64,000 bases of DNA from Cordylochernes scorpioides (GCA_030710605.1 CP092863.1:136392192-136456191); one strand, 5' to 3'. Positions 43,448 through 55,539 are shown, counted from the stretch's first letter. The notes: generated by a model not told the origin, from the letters alone. Numbers and translations: made by a program.

Positions 43448-44207
43448 CAGTAGAACCTCTCTGTAAACGACAACACCTAATTGCAGATCCAAAGTGTCCT
43501 TTAGGGAGAGGTGTCCTCTTACCGGAGAGTTGCTAAATAGTAAAAGTGGTAATATTGCAAATTAAAACTGCCCTTTATAAAGAGGTATCCTCTAGCGTGA
43601 ATGTTCTCTCATGGAGGTTCTACTGTATTGGTGATAAAACTGTCCGTTGTAGAGAGGTGTCCTCTAGCGTGAGTGTCCTCTCATGGAGCTTCTACCGTAT
43701 TTCTGATGAAAACTGTACTTTGCAAAGAGGTTCCTCTAGCGCGAGTGTCCTCTCATGGAGGTTCTACTGTATTGGTGATGAAAACTGTTCTTAGCAGAGA
43801 GGTGTCCTCTAGCGCAAGTGTCCTCTCATGGAGGTTCTACTGTATTGGTCATGAAAACTGTTCTTTGCAGAGAGGTGTCCTATAGCGCGAGTGTCCTCTC
43901 ATGGAGGTTCTACTTTATTGGTGATGAAAACTGTTCTTTGCAGAGAGGTGTCCGATAGCGCGAGTGTCCTCTCATGGAGGTTCTACTGTATTGGTGATGA
44001 AAACTGTTCTTTGCAGAGAGGTGTCCTCTAGCGCGAGTGTCCTCTCAAGGTGGTTCTACTGTATTGGTGATGAAAACTGTTATTTGCAGAGAGGTGTCCT
44101 ATAGCGCGAGTGTCCTCTCATGGAGGTTCTACTGTATTGGTGATGAAAACTGTTCTTTGCAGAGAGGTGTCCTCTAGCGCGAGTGTCCTCGCATGGAGGT
44201 TCTACTC
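43448..44207. mobile_element. Tigger-like MITE expanded into a 73 bp tandem array
   Basis: Left end CAGTAGAACCTCTCTGTAAA after TA; right end GGAGGTTCTACTC before TA. Between them about ten units of 72-73 bp, each with GAGAGGTGTCCTCTAGCGCG and CTCATGGAGGTTCTACTG. Every unit contains the MITE's own end sequence. Confidence 0.85.
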
Positions 44208-44593
44208 TATCTTATATTGATATTCTATTTGTATTAAAATTTGTGGCTTTAAATATCATTTGCTGGTTAGGAGTTGGTGTAAACATTTCCTTTAGATGAG
44301 AGGGTGACAGGGAATGATGGAAACGTCGAGAAGGGAATAAAGAACAAGTGGCTCATGAAGAAATATCGTTTTTAAAACATTGAATTCCACTCTCATCTTC
44401 TCTGAATAGTGATTAAATTCGATTTTTCTGAATAATAACTCATTTCAGTTCTGAAAATCATTTGTTGGTTAGAAGTTGATTCAGAGAAAAAACACAGTCA
44501 CATCAACCTATAGTTTATTTTGACTCCCGTGAATATCCTTTTAGATAAATAGCAGAAAGTCAAAGAACAACGGAGAAATTTTCCTTTATATTA

Positions 44594-45897
44594 CTGAGGG
44601 TGTTCACACTTATAGGAAACAAGTTTTATCATAAAATAATAGAAATTAACACCATATTTGAAAATTTTCAAATGTTCTATTTGAAAGCCCTTTTGTTTAT
44701 TTACAGAACGGCACCTGATTTTCCACGATAGCAGACACTTTCTGATCATGGTCATACTCAAAAGATTCCATTCTTCCTTTACCACTTTCCAGAGACCTTC
44801 AATTGTCCTAGGGTGTCTCTTTCCAAGTGCTCTTTTAAGGCATCTAAAAATGCAAAAATCCATCGGGGCTAAATCAGTAGATTTTACAGGGGTTCTGTTC
44901 TCTGGAATAGTGTTGATTCCTGTTCTTTGCCTTAGATCTTCCAAATAAGCTTGGGTTGAAGATGAGGTATGACTTGTGGCGTTATCATGGTGAAACCAGA
45001 CTTTGTTGCACTGTTTTCCATATATAGAGGGAATATAATTTTAAAATATAGGTTCTAAAATGTTGTTATGATAGTACTCCGAGTTTATTTTGACATTTCT
45101 TTCAACTTTTCTTATTTTTAAATTTCCTTCAAATGATATACCGCATGCCACCATAATTCCTTTGGGGTAACTTTCGGCACATTCCTTCAACCAAATTGGC
45201 CTAGATTTTTCCACCCTTTTTTGATAGTATATGGCTCTTTTTTATGTCGCAATCGGTTAAATATACCCATGCTTCGTCATATGTAACAATAAATTTCCAT
45301 CTATCAGCAGCCAAGAAATCTTCATAAAAATATCTGCTGATAGTGTGTCGCTGACGAATATGGCTCTGAAACAATTTGTAAACCGCATGTTTTTTGTAGC
45401 TTTTAGGCCTTAATCTTTATTTATTATTTTATTTATTGTTGACACTGATGTTCCTATTAATTTGGCTATATCTCTTTGTGGCATAGGATTTTCTTTTGTA
45501 ATATATTTTTTAACTTTTTTGACAGTTGCAGGAGTTCTCACAGATATAGGGTGATAATCTTTTCTCCATTTCTCCGTAGGTGATTTGAATAAAAACTTGA
45601 TATTTTCGTCGTGAATAATATTATAAATACCTTTTTTAGAAATGTTGATATCATCTTGTTTGCATATTTGAATTATGTCCAAATAGGTAAGATTGACTCT
45701 GGTAAGTGGTAAAGGAAGAATGGGATCTTTTGAGTATGACCATGATCAGAAAGAATCTGCTATCGTGGAAAATCAGGTGCCGTTCTGTAAATAAACAAAA
45801 TGACTTTCAAATAGAACATTTGAAAATTTTCAAATATGGTGTTAATTTTTAATATTTTATAATAAAACTTGTTTCCTATAAGTGTGAACACCCTCTG
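44594..45897 (-). mobile_element. mariner element of the DD41D (rosa-like) group, decayed
   Basis: 1304 bp between TA duplications, with inverted ends of about 200 bp starting C(T/A)GAGGGTGTTCACACTT. In the minus sense: HTH-like RDIAKLIGTSVSTINKI, then after a frameshift YDEAWVYL (first Asp), HHDNATSH (second) and STDLAPMDF (third), with 41 residues between second and third Asp. Stops and shifts interrupt the frame between 44990 and 45240 and near 45410. The transposase C-terminus lies inside the inverted repeat. Confidence 0.85.
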
Positions 45898-45899
45898 TA

Positions 45900-46300
45900 T
45901 AACGAAAGAAAACCTAAACTTTCAAACATAACAGTTCTTTATCAGGTGTAAATCAAACTGGAATAGAAGATGGAATTTTTTTTTGCTTGGAGTAAAATTG
46001 ATCTATAAAAATAAAGGTAGGTCACCTTTCTTCCGTCAAAATAGACACTAAAACTAAGCGTTATTTATTAACCATCTCCGCAAACTAGTGGACTCAGTTC
46101 GTTGACAAAGCCACGACACCAGCTTTGGCAAACTGAGAAGCGTTCACCTGGAGTCTATGGTCTCGGGCTAATGGCCTTCGTTAGTCTAGGGCGAACTTTA
46201 AATCGGAGAAGAATAACCGTGAGGTTTGAAAGCTTATGATTTTTCGTTCTATTAAAAAGAATATTTCTGTTCGTTGTTCTTTGAATTTTTGCTAAAATTG
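45900..46300. repeat. MITE-Q copy and flank
   Basis: GTCACCTTTCTTCCGTCAAA (46020), GACAAAGCCACGACACCAGC and TTCACCTGGAGTC match 36003-36185. Confidence 0.6.
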
Positions 46301-46430
46301 CTACAATTCATCCTTTCATACTTCATCCCTAAGGTTAGAAATAATCGTCATTTCTCCTTAAAATAAATTTCGATTTTTCGTTCAAAAGAAACACATGCGG
46401 TATAATTGTCAAATGTCGTTCTACAATAAT
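46301..46430 (+). mobile_element. SINE-B, head missing
   Basis: ACAATTCATCCTTTCATACT to ATGTCGTTCTACAAT. Confidence 0.8.
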
Positions 46431-46599
46431 ATAATATGTACATGACACCAGACTCGAGGCCTTCCCCGAGGGACGTCTAGATTACATCAAGGGCTACAAG
46501 CCGACCTGAGTCCGGATAGGCGCTTGGACATAATGGAGTTGTTGTCCCCAACATTCTCAATTGCCATGTTGAGTAATTCGCACAGAATGGTCTTGTTTT

Positions 46600-47075
46600 A
46601 TGGCGAGAGCTGCCTGGGGAGTTTCTCCCTCTCAGGGAGATATAGTGGTTGTTGTTGTGTTCAATGAAGAGCCTCAGATGTCTCCGTACATCTCTATCAA
46701 AGCAGTCGTAATGTCCACTATCTTGGGTGTGTAAAGTTCTGGGTCCATGTCAATTTTCTGTTGTTGTTTTCGTGTCCAATGAAGTTCATCAGATGTCCCC
46801 ATACATCTCTATCACAGCAGTTGTAATGTTCTCTATCTTGGGTGTGTAAAGTTCAGGGTCCATGTCAATTTTCTGTTGTTGTTGTCGTGTCCAATGAAGT
46901 TCATCAGATGTCCCCATACATCTCTATCACAGCAGTTGTAATGTTCTCTATCTTGGGTGTGTAAAGTTCTGGGTCCATGTCAATTTTCTTTTGTTGTTGA
47001 TGTGCCCAATGAAGCGCCTCAAATGTCTCCGTACATCTCTATCACAGCAGTCGCAATGTCCACTATCTGGGAGAT
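46600..47075. repeat. 115 bp tandem repeat, about four units
   Basis: ATACATCTCTATCACAGCAG recurs with 115 bp spacing (46681, 46796, 46911, 47026 for the preceding TCCC/TCTCC mark). Confidence 0.85.
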
Positions 47076-47079
47076 ATAG

Positions 47080-47560
47080 TAATCCTATTTTAAGATAGGT
47101 AAAACAGACATGGGTTATCCAGGCGTTCACCTGGACACCAGGCTATGTATCCACCCTCAACAAAAAAAAATCATAATTACGACCAGCACTAATGACCGTA
47201 GAAATAAAAGGCGCTAATTTCTGTCGGGAAACTTTAATTTAAGAAGTCGCTGCTGTCATCAGGCGTTTTTCCACCTCGTCGCTGGCTTTGTTCCCGGCTC
47301 TAATGGCTGCTCCAAGGACGATCTGTCAGTGGCTCTTCGATCTGATTTCCTTTGGGGATTATTGCCCGTCACTTTTTCTTCTTTTTTTTTTTTTTTGTAA
47401 TAAGATTATCTCTCGTTTCTCTATTTTAGTGATGGTCTATCTCTCACGATATGGGGTAGTTAATAATTCTGGAAATGTCTTTTGAAGTCTTCTGGGATTT
47501 GGATTCTTGCACGATACCTTTCGTTCTTTTAAAAATATCTCTGTTATCTAATTGATAACA
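47080..47560. other. No recognised gene
   Basis: 47160-47350 is GC-richer (GTCATCAGGCGTTTTTCCAC) and may be the 3' end of a LINE preceded by CAACAAAAAAAAA, but no protein motif is visible. Confidence 0.4.
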
Positions 47561-47572
47561 CACATACAGCTT

Positions 47573-48580
47573 TATTAAGACCATCAGTCTTATATAGATT
47601 TAACATAGGAAGGAAGCATAGATGGAGCTCCTATACTCCAGACAGCGCAGAACCCAACAATATTTGTGATACAAACATACAGCTTTATTAAGACCACCAG
47701 TCTTATACAGATTCACCACAGGAAGGAAGCATAGATAAAGCTCCTATACACAAGGCAGCACAGAACCTAACAATATTTGATACACACATACAGCTTTATT
47801 AAGACCACCGGTCTTATACAGATTCACCACAGGAAGGAAGCATAGATGGAGCTCCTATACTCCAGGCAGCACAGAACCCAACAATATTTGATACACACAT
47901 ACAACTTTATTAAGGCCACCAGTCTTATACAGATTCACCACAGGAAGGAAGCATAGATAGAGCTCCTATACTCCAGGCAGCAGAGAACCTAACAATATTT
48001 GATACACACATACAGCTTTATTAAGGCCACCAGTCTTATACAGATTCACCACAGGAAGGAAGCATAGATAGAGCTCCTATACTCCAGGCAGCAGAGAACC
48101 TAACAATATTTGATACACACATACAGCTTTATTAAGGCCACCAGTCTTATACAGATTCACCACAGGAAGGAAGCATAGATGGAATTCCTATACTCCAGGC
48201 AGCACAGAACCCAACAATATTTGATACACACATACAGCTTTATTAAGGCCACCAGTCTTATACAGATTCACCACAGGAAGGAAGCATAGATGGAATTCCT
48301 ATACTCCAGACAGCACAGAACCCAACAATATTTGATACACACATACAACTTTATTAAGGCCACCAGTCTTATACAGATTCACCACAGGAAGGAAGCATAG
48401 ATGGAGCTCCTATACTCCAGGCAGCACAGAACCCAACAACATTTGATACACACATACAACTTTATTAAGGCCACCAGTCTTATACAGATTCACCACAGGA
48501 AGGAAGCATAGATAGAGCTCCTATACTCCAGGCAGCACAGAACCCAACAACAGCCTCCAGGTCCGATGCTGTCAAGTGAC
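47573..48580. repeat. 111 bp satellite SAT-B, about nine units
   Basis: CATACAGC marks at 47676, 47787, 47898, 48009 and 48120 are 111 bp apart (first unit 103). Ends with AACAGCCTCCAGGTCCGATG, a flank shared with the array at 60045. Confidence 0.95.
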
Positions 48581-48899
48581 TTATTGATAACATGTTCTCT
48601 AAGCGCTATGAAAATATTGGTAATTGCTCTCTTGTATTCGTCGTTGTGCTATATTTATTTTTGAGGATATTTCTCTACTTTTCTTATTGATGACATGTCG
48701 TATTCCAATATGGAATAGTGAAGGTGTTTGCAATTGACTTGGTTTCCTCTTGTAATAGTGGTTTCTACACGAAAATCTTTTTTTTGTTATTCTCTTTATT
48801 GATTGAACTTAAATACCATCGTGTTTGAAATTGTAGAGAAAACATTTTGAATATTTAATCAATTACTCCGTAAAAGGTTTCTTTTCCAAATTTATTATA

Positions 48900-49072
48900 C
48901 AAGGTTGTCTCAAAAGTTCGTAAACACTTGCAAAAAAATTGAATACCAATATTATATGCCAAAATGTATAATGTCTATGTATAAAGTAATTGTATTATTA
49001 TCTATTCGCCGGAATAATATTATTTGCCAAGAAAAAACAACGTTTAAAAAAACGACATTTTGGGACAACCTT
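48900..49072. mobile_element. mariner-type MITE
   Basis: CAAGGTTGTCTCAAAAGTTC and, from the other end, AAGGTTGTCCCAAAATGTCG; TA flanks. Confidence 0.8.
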
Positions 49073-49084
49073 ATAAGTTTAAAG

Positions 49085-49165
49085 AGACAAAGGTCGCCTC
49101 TTCCGTCAAAATAGACGTCAAAACCAGACGCCATCTATATCTCAATATCCTCCCGGCAAAATATT
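49085..49165. repeat. MITE-Q fragment
   Basis: GTCGCCTCTTCCGTCAAAAT and CCTCCCGGCAAAATATTC. Confidence 0.6.
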
Positions 49166-49611
49166 CTATATTTTAACCTTATAAAGTTTTAGACAATTGA
49201 CAATTCAATATATTTTATTAACACTCTTAGTGAATTGTTACAAAAATTAAACAAAGATAAATATCAAGTTTTTGAGTTTAAGAACTCTTCTACAAGCATT
49301 TCATCCAAATAAATAAATTAAAAATAAATATTTGCACACAGTCCGTGACTGGAGTCGAGCCCATCAGAGCCGCTTTGAATATTTCTTTATAAATTTTACT
49401 TCAATTGTTCATTGATACTTTGATGCTAAACATCTTGTCTTTAACATCATATTGTGCCAATCGACCTTGTCTTGTAATATAGATAAACTGTGAGGTCAAT
49501 GTTTATATTATTGTATTGATATGATGGCTTCTAAATATATTCTTTCTGTTTTCTATGATCTGATAATGGTATTTAACATTCTGTAGATTGAAATTATGTC
49601 CAGTTTCTATT
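49166..49611. other. No recognised feature
   Basis: AT-rich; GTGACTGGAGTCGAGCCCAT at about 49348 resembles a T-arm of a tRNA-like head but is too degraded to assign. Confidence 0.4.
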
Positions 49612-49615
49612 ATAT

Positions 49616-49864
49616 TGTAGCATAGAAATCTGGTCTTTGTATATCTGGAGATGTAACAGTATTTATTAATAACGTCATCACGACCAGTCGACAAATATTA
49701 ACCAATCAACCAAAATTATCTACAGCTAGGGAATCTTGAACAAACAAGCAAAGAAATATTTTAAAGATGATTTTACACATACAGAGTAATATATATTTTT
49801 ATAATCTGTTGAATATTTTCATTGAATAATATTAAATTAAATAATAAAATATTTCTTCGCCACA
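49616..49864 (+). mobile_element. Solo LTR, family LTR-3 (249 bp)
   Basis: TGTAGCATAGAAATCTGG to TTTCTTCGCCACA; ATAT on both sides (49612-49615, 49865-49868). Confidence 0.85.
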
Positions 49865-49929
49865 ATATGTTGGGCTATGAATGTTTTAATGTCGTTATAT
49901 CTTATATTCATGTTATGTTCTTTCATTCT

Positions 49930-50095
49930 GATCTGTATAGAACGAAATCATGGTCTCTAAGTGGACGCTTCTCAGTTTGTCAAAGCTGGTGTTGTGGCTT
50001 TGTCACCAACTCGAGACCGCTAGTTACAGCGACGGTCAATAGATGGCGGCTATTGTTGACGTCATTTTGATGAGAGCAGCGACTTTTGCTTTTAT
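49930..50095. repeat. MITE-Q fragment
   Basis: GTGGACGCTTCTCAGTTTGT, GTGTTGTGGCTTTGTCACCA and ATAGATGGCGGCTATTG match MITE-Q in reverse. Confidence 0.6.
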
Positions 50096-50102
50096 AATAT
50101 TA

Positions 50103-50577
50103 CTAGCCGAATGACCCAGGCAACGCCCGGGTTTTACCCGATTAAATTTTTTATTCTAATATTATTCGTTACAAATATAAATTGGCGCCGTGGATGTCAC
50201 TCTTGAGAAACGTCCCACTCCAAACTTTGTGTGTTTTTAAAATATAAAATAAAAATATAAATTTTCACAACGATATTTGAAAATTATATTGGAAGTGTGA
50301 AGAAAAACACGTTTTACATGTACATTAGTTCAGCTGATATTACCTCCTATCTTCACAGCTAGAGACGTTGCTTGAGAGCGTAAGGGCAAATTTGCATCGC
50401 AAATTTGCAAATAAATCGAAGAATATTCGGGATAGAGACCTGAAATTTTCACTATAGGTTTTTCCAGATTCTACTTTATATACTGTTAAAATTTCAGTCA
50501 GATTAGTTAGGTATTGTGGACGTGTATAGCCGACAAACATACATACATACATTCACTGACTTTCATATATATAGGGA
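50103..50577 (-). mobile_element. Complete non-autonomous Helitron (475 bp)
   Basis: Minus sense starts TCCCTATATATATG, ends with a GC-rich hairpin (CCCGGGCGTTGCCTGGG) and CTAG, and is inserted between A and T as Helitrons are. No Rep/helicase coding. Confidence 0.9.
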
Positions 50578-50782
50578 TATGAAAGATGTAAAAAAGATGT
50601 TTCAATCTCTAATAGCTACGAGAGGTTATATGAAATAAGCAGAATCTGTCTCTTCCCTACCAAAGAGATGCTATAGCTGGTAAAGTGACAAAGCTCATCT
50701 AAGTCAAGTATATATTTTAAAATGTAAAAAAAAAAATAGTACAAATGTGATATTGTACTGGGATAAGATGCATAAATTAAGA

Positions 50783-51083
50783 AAAAGGCATCTTTTTTAT
50801 CGTGCAACTGAAAGTTGCTGATGGCTTGCGCCATCTATCGGAATAAACATCAACTATTCTCGTTGATTTTTAATTATTCCAGAATTGGCCAAATACCCAT
50901 TCTTGATTAATCAAATTTGACACTATTTTAAGTACGTGGTTAGCTTTTCTTGATTAACCAAGAATAGATAATTGGCCAATTCTGGAAAAATCAGATATCA
51001 ACGAGAATAGTTGATATTTATTCCGATAGATGGCGCAAGCCATCAGCACCTTTCAGATGCACGATTTGAAGATGCCTTTTTCT
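50783..51083. mobile_element. PAL-A element with part of HH-B in the centre
   Basis: Arms GGCATCTTTTTTATCGTGCA and GTGCATCTGAAAGG; the centre has ATTCTTGATTAATCAA and TACGTGGTTAGCTTTTCTTG, the sequence that flanks the hammerhead elsewhere. The ribozyme itself is deleted. Confidence 0.85.
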
Positions 51084-51114
51084 TATATTTTAAAATATGT
51101 TTACCTTTTCTTTT

Positions 51115-51292
51115 TGTTCCAAAACCACTTTATTAGGTACCGCTCAAAAAGAACAACCTAGTTTATGATAATTGCAACAATGTATAATATGTGAAGGTTA
51201 TTCACATATTAAACAAAAGGTTAACGCGGGATTAGATCCCGGTTCATGACTGTCGGGAATCGAGGGTGTTACCCACTCGTCCACCGACTCTT
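51115..51292 (-). mobile_element. SINE-D with tRNA-like head
   Basis: Minus sense: GTCGGTGGACGAGTGGGTAA (A-box region), CGGGATCTAATCCCG (decayed B box), then TTTAATATGTGAATAACCTT and TGAGCGGTACC as at 20190. Confidence 0.65.
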
Positions 51293-51377
51293 AAAAATAG
51301 GCGTAATACGTTTAATTTATGTGTGTATTTTTATATAAAAAGGAAAAAGTATATTTTTTTAAAACACAAATACTATA

Positions 51378-51554
51378 CAGTAAACCTGTCTATAGTGCCC
51401 CCTCTAAATAGCGCCTCCCTCTCTATAGCACCCGATTTTAAATACGTAGTACGATGTGAGATTTACATTAAAATTAACCTGTCTATAGCATCCCCTCTCT
51501 ATAGCACCCTATTTTGGTGAGTCCCAAGAGGGAGCGTATAGACAGGTTTAACTG
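51378..51554. mobile_element. Tigger-like MITE
   Basis: CAGTAAACCTGTCTATAGTG to AGACAGGTTTAACTG, TA flanks. Confidence 0.85.
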
Positions 51555-51965
51555 TATTTCGATATTTTTCAGAATTATTTTTTTTTATTCATAAATCTTT
51601 TTATTGGTATTTTTATACTTCTCATTTTTAATTTTTATCTTCCATTTTATGTCCACACAGTTAATCTAACAATCGTCTGTTTACCTTTAAGACAATTTCA
51701 CCTTTCGTTATAAGAAATGTTATTTTTTGACCAAATAACCAGGAATTTATTTACAAAGTTTCTATGGAGTAAATGGAATGTAAAGAAAGATTTTTTTATT
51801 TATCTTACAAACTTAACATCACTTTGCTACTTTTCTATTAAAGGAAGAGAAAAGGCTTACAAATTCTTTCTTTTGTAACATTGCTTCTTTTAACAAATTC
51901 TTCTGATACACTACTTCATCCAATAAAAATCTATTATTTTTGTTTTATAACTTCTCACTATATAT
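51555..51965. other. AT-rich, no recognised feature
   Basis: Homopolymer tracts and no supported frame. Confidence 0.5.
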
Positions 51966-51967
51966 AT

Positions 51968-52130
51968 ATTAAAAATAAAGAAGGCATCTCCTGACCAAGA
52001 GCACATGTGCTTTTTAGATGGCCGAGCGCCATCTAGTGGAGCAAAAATAAACTAAACGTTTATTTAGCTTGCTCCGTGATATTTGGCCAATCCAATTTCT
52101 TGATAAATCAAGAAAAGCCATCCACGAATT
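51968..52130 (+). repeat. HH-B arm fragment
   Basis: GGCATCTCCTGACCAAGAGC to AAGAAAAGCCATCCACGAAT; stops at the position where the hammerhead would begin. Confidence 0.75.
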
Positions 52131-52339
52131 TTTAATATCAACACCTAACCTACTTATCTTTTATTTTTTCTATTGTTTTTTCATATATATATATTTATAT
52201 AATGTATTTAAAAGATCATAGTCTTTTGTGAGTCAAATATTTGTTTTTCGACTCGTGCTTTAGATGTTTTACAAAATTTCAAATATCGCGTGAGAACGCC
52301 CTTGCAGCCTTTGAATAATTTCTAAAGCTTTGCCTAATG

Positions 52340-52580
52340 TTTTAATTTTTGTTCGCTCCTGACAAGGACAAAAGATTTTTGTCGAAACGTCGAGACAATA
52401 AAAATATTTACTGGCCGAAATATCTTTTATCAAAATTCGAAACTATTTTAAACGCGCAAGATTCCTTTTGAAATTAAACAATTTCTACTGCCCTTACTGC
52501 AATGGAAAAAATATTATTTTATGTGAAGAAATATGAATGTCAGCCAGGCAGCCTTTATCTTTACGATAAGAAGAATCTTT
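52340..52580 (+). mobile_element. HH-E hairpin repeat with inserted PAL-P piece
   Basis: CTGACAAGGACAAAAGATTT to GTCGAAACGTCGAGAC, then TTTACTGGCCGAAATATC; a PAL-P arm (52430-52510) interrupts, and ATGAATGTCAGCCAGGCAGC follows as in 21064. First box has G8 to A. Confidence 0.65.
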
Positions 52581-52974
52581 ATATTGATTTTAAATAATTA
52601 TTCTATGATATTTTATAGATTTTTAAAAATATTTTCACAAACATTAATCTGATAACATTGACGTAAGTAAAAATAATCTCAAATATTGAATACGGACTTA
52701 AAAAAAAAAAAAAGATTCATAAAGGTTTTCTGAAATTAATAGTTTTATATTTGAGGGAAAACTTTTATAGCCACAAATCTGGTATCCCTGCTATCATTGA
52801 AAAATCGTAAAATTAATTAATTTTAGGCGTCTCTTTTATGATCGCTCATCATCATTATCATTTTTATTGTTGATTTGCATAGCTATAAATGTATTATGTA
52901 TCTGATTGTGTGTCTTACTTTCCGTATTTATGATAAAGCACACAATTTGGATTATAGATTATAGCTATAAGAAA
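52581..52974. other. AT-rich, no recognised feature
   Basis: No supported frame or repeat family. Confidence 0.5.
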
Positions 52975-53590
52975 ATAAGACCAAATCCAAATAAATTAAT
53001 AGAGTGTGATGTTTCGATAACAGTGTTGTTACCATACAAAAGAATAAATAGGAAAAAATATCACAGCATGTTCTTAAATAGTTCTGTTATTTGTTACTTG
53101 ATAACAGTACTATTTAAGACTTCGCCTTTGCCAGTCCCAAGCATGGATGAAAAAGGAGGAGGGGAAGCAGTAACAAGCTCACTAAAAAACCTGGTCTCAG
53201 CTGGCCCGGCTGATAGTACCCTGTAAGGGCTCCTAATCCAGGGATACAAGATGTCTGTATTCCATGTTAGGAGCAGCTGCATATGGCATCTGTTCCTCAT
53301 GTCAGAGGCGGCTATTTCTTCTGGAGCCAAGTCAGCTTGCCACTGAGTAGTGCTCCCAGTCTTAATGACAAAGGCATTCTACTTCACCCAGTCATGATGG
53401 TTGTTAAACAGACACCATCAACAAGCTTTACTAACTTGATACCCTAATATGTTTGAGTGGAGATAAGAAAGAAGACTATTTAAGAACATGCTGTGATATT
53501 TTTTTCTCATTTATTCTTTTGTCTTATGATGGTAACAACACTGTTACCGAAACGTCACACACTATTAATTTATTTGTATTTGGCCTTATT
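52975..53590. mobile_element. HH-D hairpin element split by SINE-C
   Basis: SINE-C at 53120-53474 lies between perfect copies of ACTATTTAAGA (53109-53119, 53475-53485). Outer arms match 36530-36745. Right arm: CTTATGATGGTAACAACACT to CGAAACGTCACAC, a hammerhead layout with G5 to T. Confidence 0.85.
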
Positions 53591-53599
53591 TTTTGTATG

Positions 53600-54300
53600 T
53601 TTCCGTATTTAGGTAGATGTGTATTTTTGTTTGTGTGTATGCATGTGTATGTGTGCGATTGTTTTTGTATATGCGTACGTGTTTGAGTGCATGTGTGAAT
53701 TTTGTGTATGCAAATGTGCTTGCTTGTGTATTTGTGTGTTTGTATGTATGTCTGTATATGTATGCAACTGCGCTTCGGTTGCGTGTTTGAAGGTTTGTAT
53801 GTGTTTTTGTTTCATAAGTAGGTAAATGCGTGTTTTGTTTGTGTATGTGTGTCTTTTTGTTGTAGATGTATGCAAATGTGTTTGTGTAAATTTAGGTTTT
53901 ATGTGTTTTTATTCGTATTGTATATTTGTGCAAGTATGTTTTTGTATGAAATTATTTTTATGTGCATTTATGTTTGTTTTGTATATGCATACAAGTGTAT
54001 TTGTAATGTATATGTATGCAAGTGTGTTTTGTTTGTGTGCAAGTGTATTTTTGTGTGTGTGTTTTTTTTTTGCAAGTGTTTTCGTTTTATGTATACAAAA
54101 GTGTTTGTGTATGTGTGTCTTTCCATTAAAGAATCTTACCACGTTACCCTGTTTTTCCTTCAAATGTGTTTTGTATGTGTAAATTTATATTTGTGTTTTT
54201 GTTGTATACCTATGCAAATAGGTTTTTGGGTCAAATTATGTTTATGTGCATCTATGTTTGTGTTATATATGTATGCAAGTGTATTTGTATTGACAATTTT
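53600..54300. repeat. TGTGTATG-type low-complexity tract
   Basis: About 700 bp of degenerate TGTGT/ATGCAAGTG repeats. Long open frames on both strands (Cys/Val/Phe-rich, and His/Thr/Lys-rich) come from the bias and lack any sign of a real protein. Confidence 0.85.
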
Positions 54301-54315
54301 ATTCGCGGAAAAAAA

Positions 54316-54623
54316 ATTATTTTGCTTATCCCAAGTACACGTGGTACAGGCCATGATAATCATGGTGGGTTGAAGTTGACGACTGCTTTTACTGTAAGTG
54401 TACCACATGTCTACACATGTGAAAAGCAGTTCGACTTTTGCACTTACAAATGTGCCAGAGCCCCCGTTTAGTTACTTGCACTCACTGGTGGGGTTAGACT
54501 TTTGCAAGAATCGGAGGTCATTGGAGCATTTTTTTAATCAGAAAAAAGGGTCCAATGCGGGATTCGATCCCGGATCGTAGAGGTCGGAAACCAACGGTTT
54601 AGACCATCCTTCCACCAACCCCC
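54316..54623 (-). mobile_element. SINE-A, full length
   Basis: Complete from head to tail. Paired in inverted orientation with the copy at 54705, about 80 bp away. Confidence 0.9.
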
Positions 54624-54704
54624 TCTATTCGAAAAGTGAACTTATATAACTTTATGAAATATCAAGGCTTTACACAGGTTTTACTAATCTACATTAAATA
54701 AATG

Positions 54705-55008
54705 TGGGGGTCGGTGGAAGGCTGGTTAAACCGTTTGGTTTTTGACCGCTACGACCCGGGTTCGATTCCCGCATTGGACACTTTTTCTGTTTAAAAAAAA
54801 AATGCTCCAATAGCTCCCAGATTCTTGTCCTACCCTACCAGAGAGTGCAAGTAACCAAAAGGGGCTCTGGCACATTTGTAAGTGCAAAGTCGAACTGCTT
54901 TTCACATGTGTAGACATGTGGTGCGCTTACAGTAAAAGCAGTCTCTAACTACCCACCATGATTATCATGGCCTGTATCACGTGTACTAGGGATAAGCAAA
55001 AAAAAAAA
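54705..55008 (+). mobile_element. SINE-A, full length, with target duplication
   Basis: Perfect 13 bp duplication ACATTAAATAAAT (54691-54703, 55009-55021) and an oligo-A end, so this copy moved by retrotransposition and is rather young. Confidence 0.95.
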
Positions 55009-55021
55009 ACATTAAATAAAT

Positions 55022-55390
55022 ACTATTTGATTTTTACATTTAAAAATCTAAAAATCGGCATTTAATATTTATTCATTACATTTACCTAATAGTAAAAAAA
55101 GAAACAAACAGGTTTTATATAATGTATTGAAGTAAACCTTATAAATAATAAAACAGACAGACACAAAGCAGTAAAAAAAATCTTCAGAATTGAATTTGAT
55201 AAAATCCAATTTATTTTGTCAAGAATTGAAGTCAGGATTAAAAGTTAAAGAACCCCAGTTTGTAAAAAGAAAAACGACATTTCAAATATTTATGAAGCTG
55301 CTATAGGATATTTGAAAGGTTTGTTGTTAAGATGGAAGGAATCGAACTTTACAGTGTTCTATTCTGATGGAGGAATAGAATACAATTTGT
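55022..55390. other. AT-rich, no recognised feature
   Basis: No supported gene. Confidence 0.5.
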
Positions 55391-55393
55391 ATA

Positions 55394-55466
55394 GGGTGGA
55401 TGGCCGAGTGGTATACGCTGTTGTTTTTGGACAATCAGGTCTCGGGTTCGAATCCCGCCGAGGACG
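55394..55466 (+). pseudogene. tRNA-like sequence (Ser/Leu type), possible SINE head
   Basis: GGATGGCCGAGTGG (A box) and GGTTCGAATCCCG (B box) are excellent and a T run follows. The acceptor ends do not pair and there is no long variable arm, so it is not a working tRNA-Ser or -Leu. Confidence 0.6.
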
Positions 55467-55539
55467 GTTTTTTTATTTACAATATTATGATTCTGTAAAA
55501 TATAATTTCTAAGAAAAGATAAAAACTAAAAGTGATAAG

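Noticed and set aside
46600-48580. CRISPR-like array
   Set aside because: Units are whole 111-115 bp repeats without alternating unique spacers, and the genome is eukaryotic.
49340-49380. tRNA gene near GTCGAGCCCATCAG
   Set aside because: Only a partial B-box-like word; no arms can be drawn.
53619-54408. Overlapping open frames of 80-170 codons on both strands
   Set aside because: They come from a TGTGT/ATGC low-complexity tract; composition, not protein signal.
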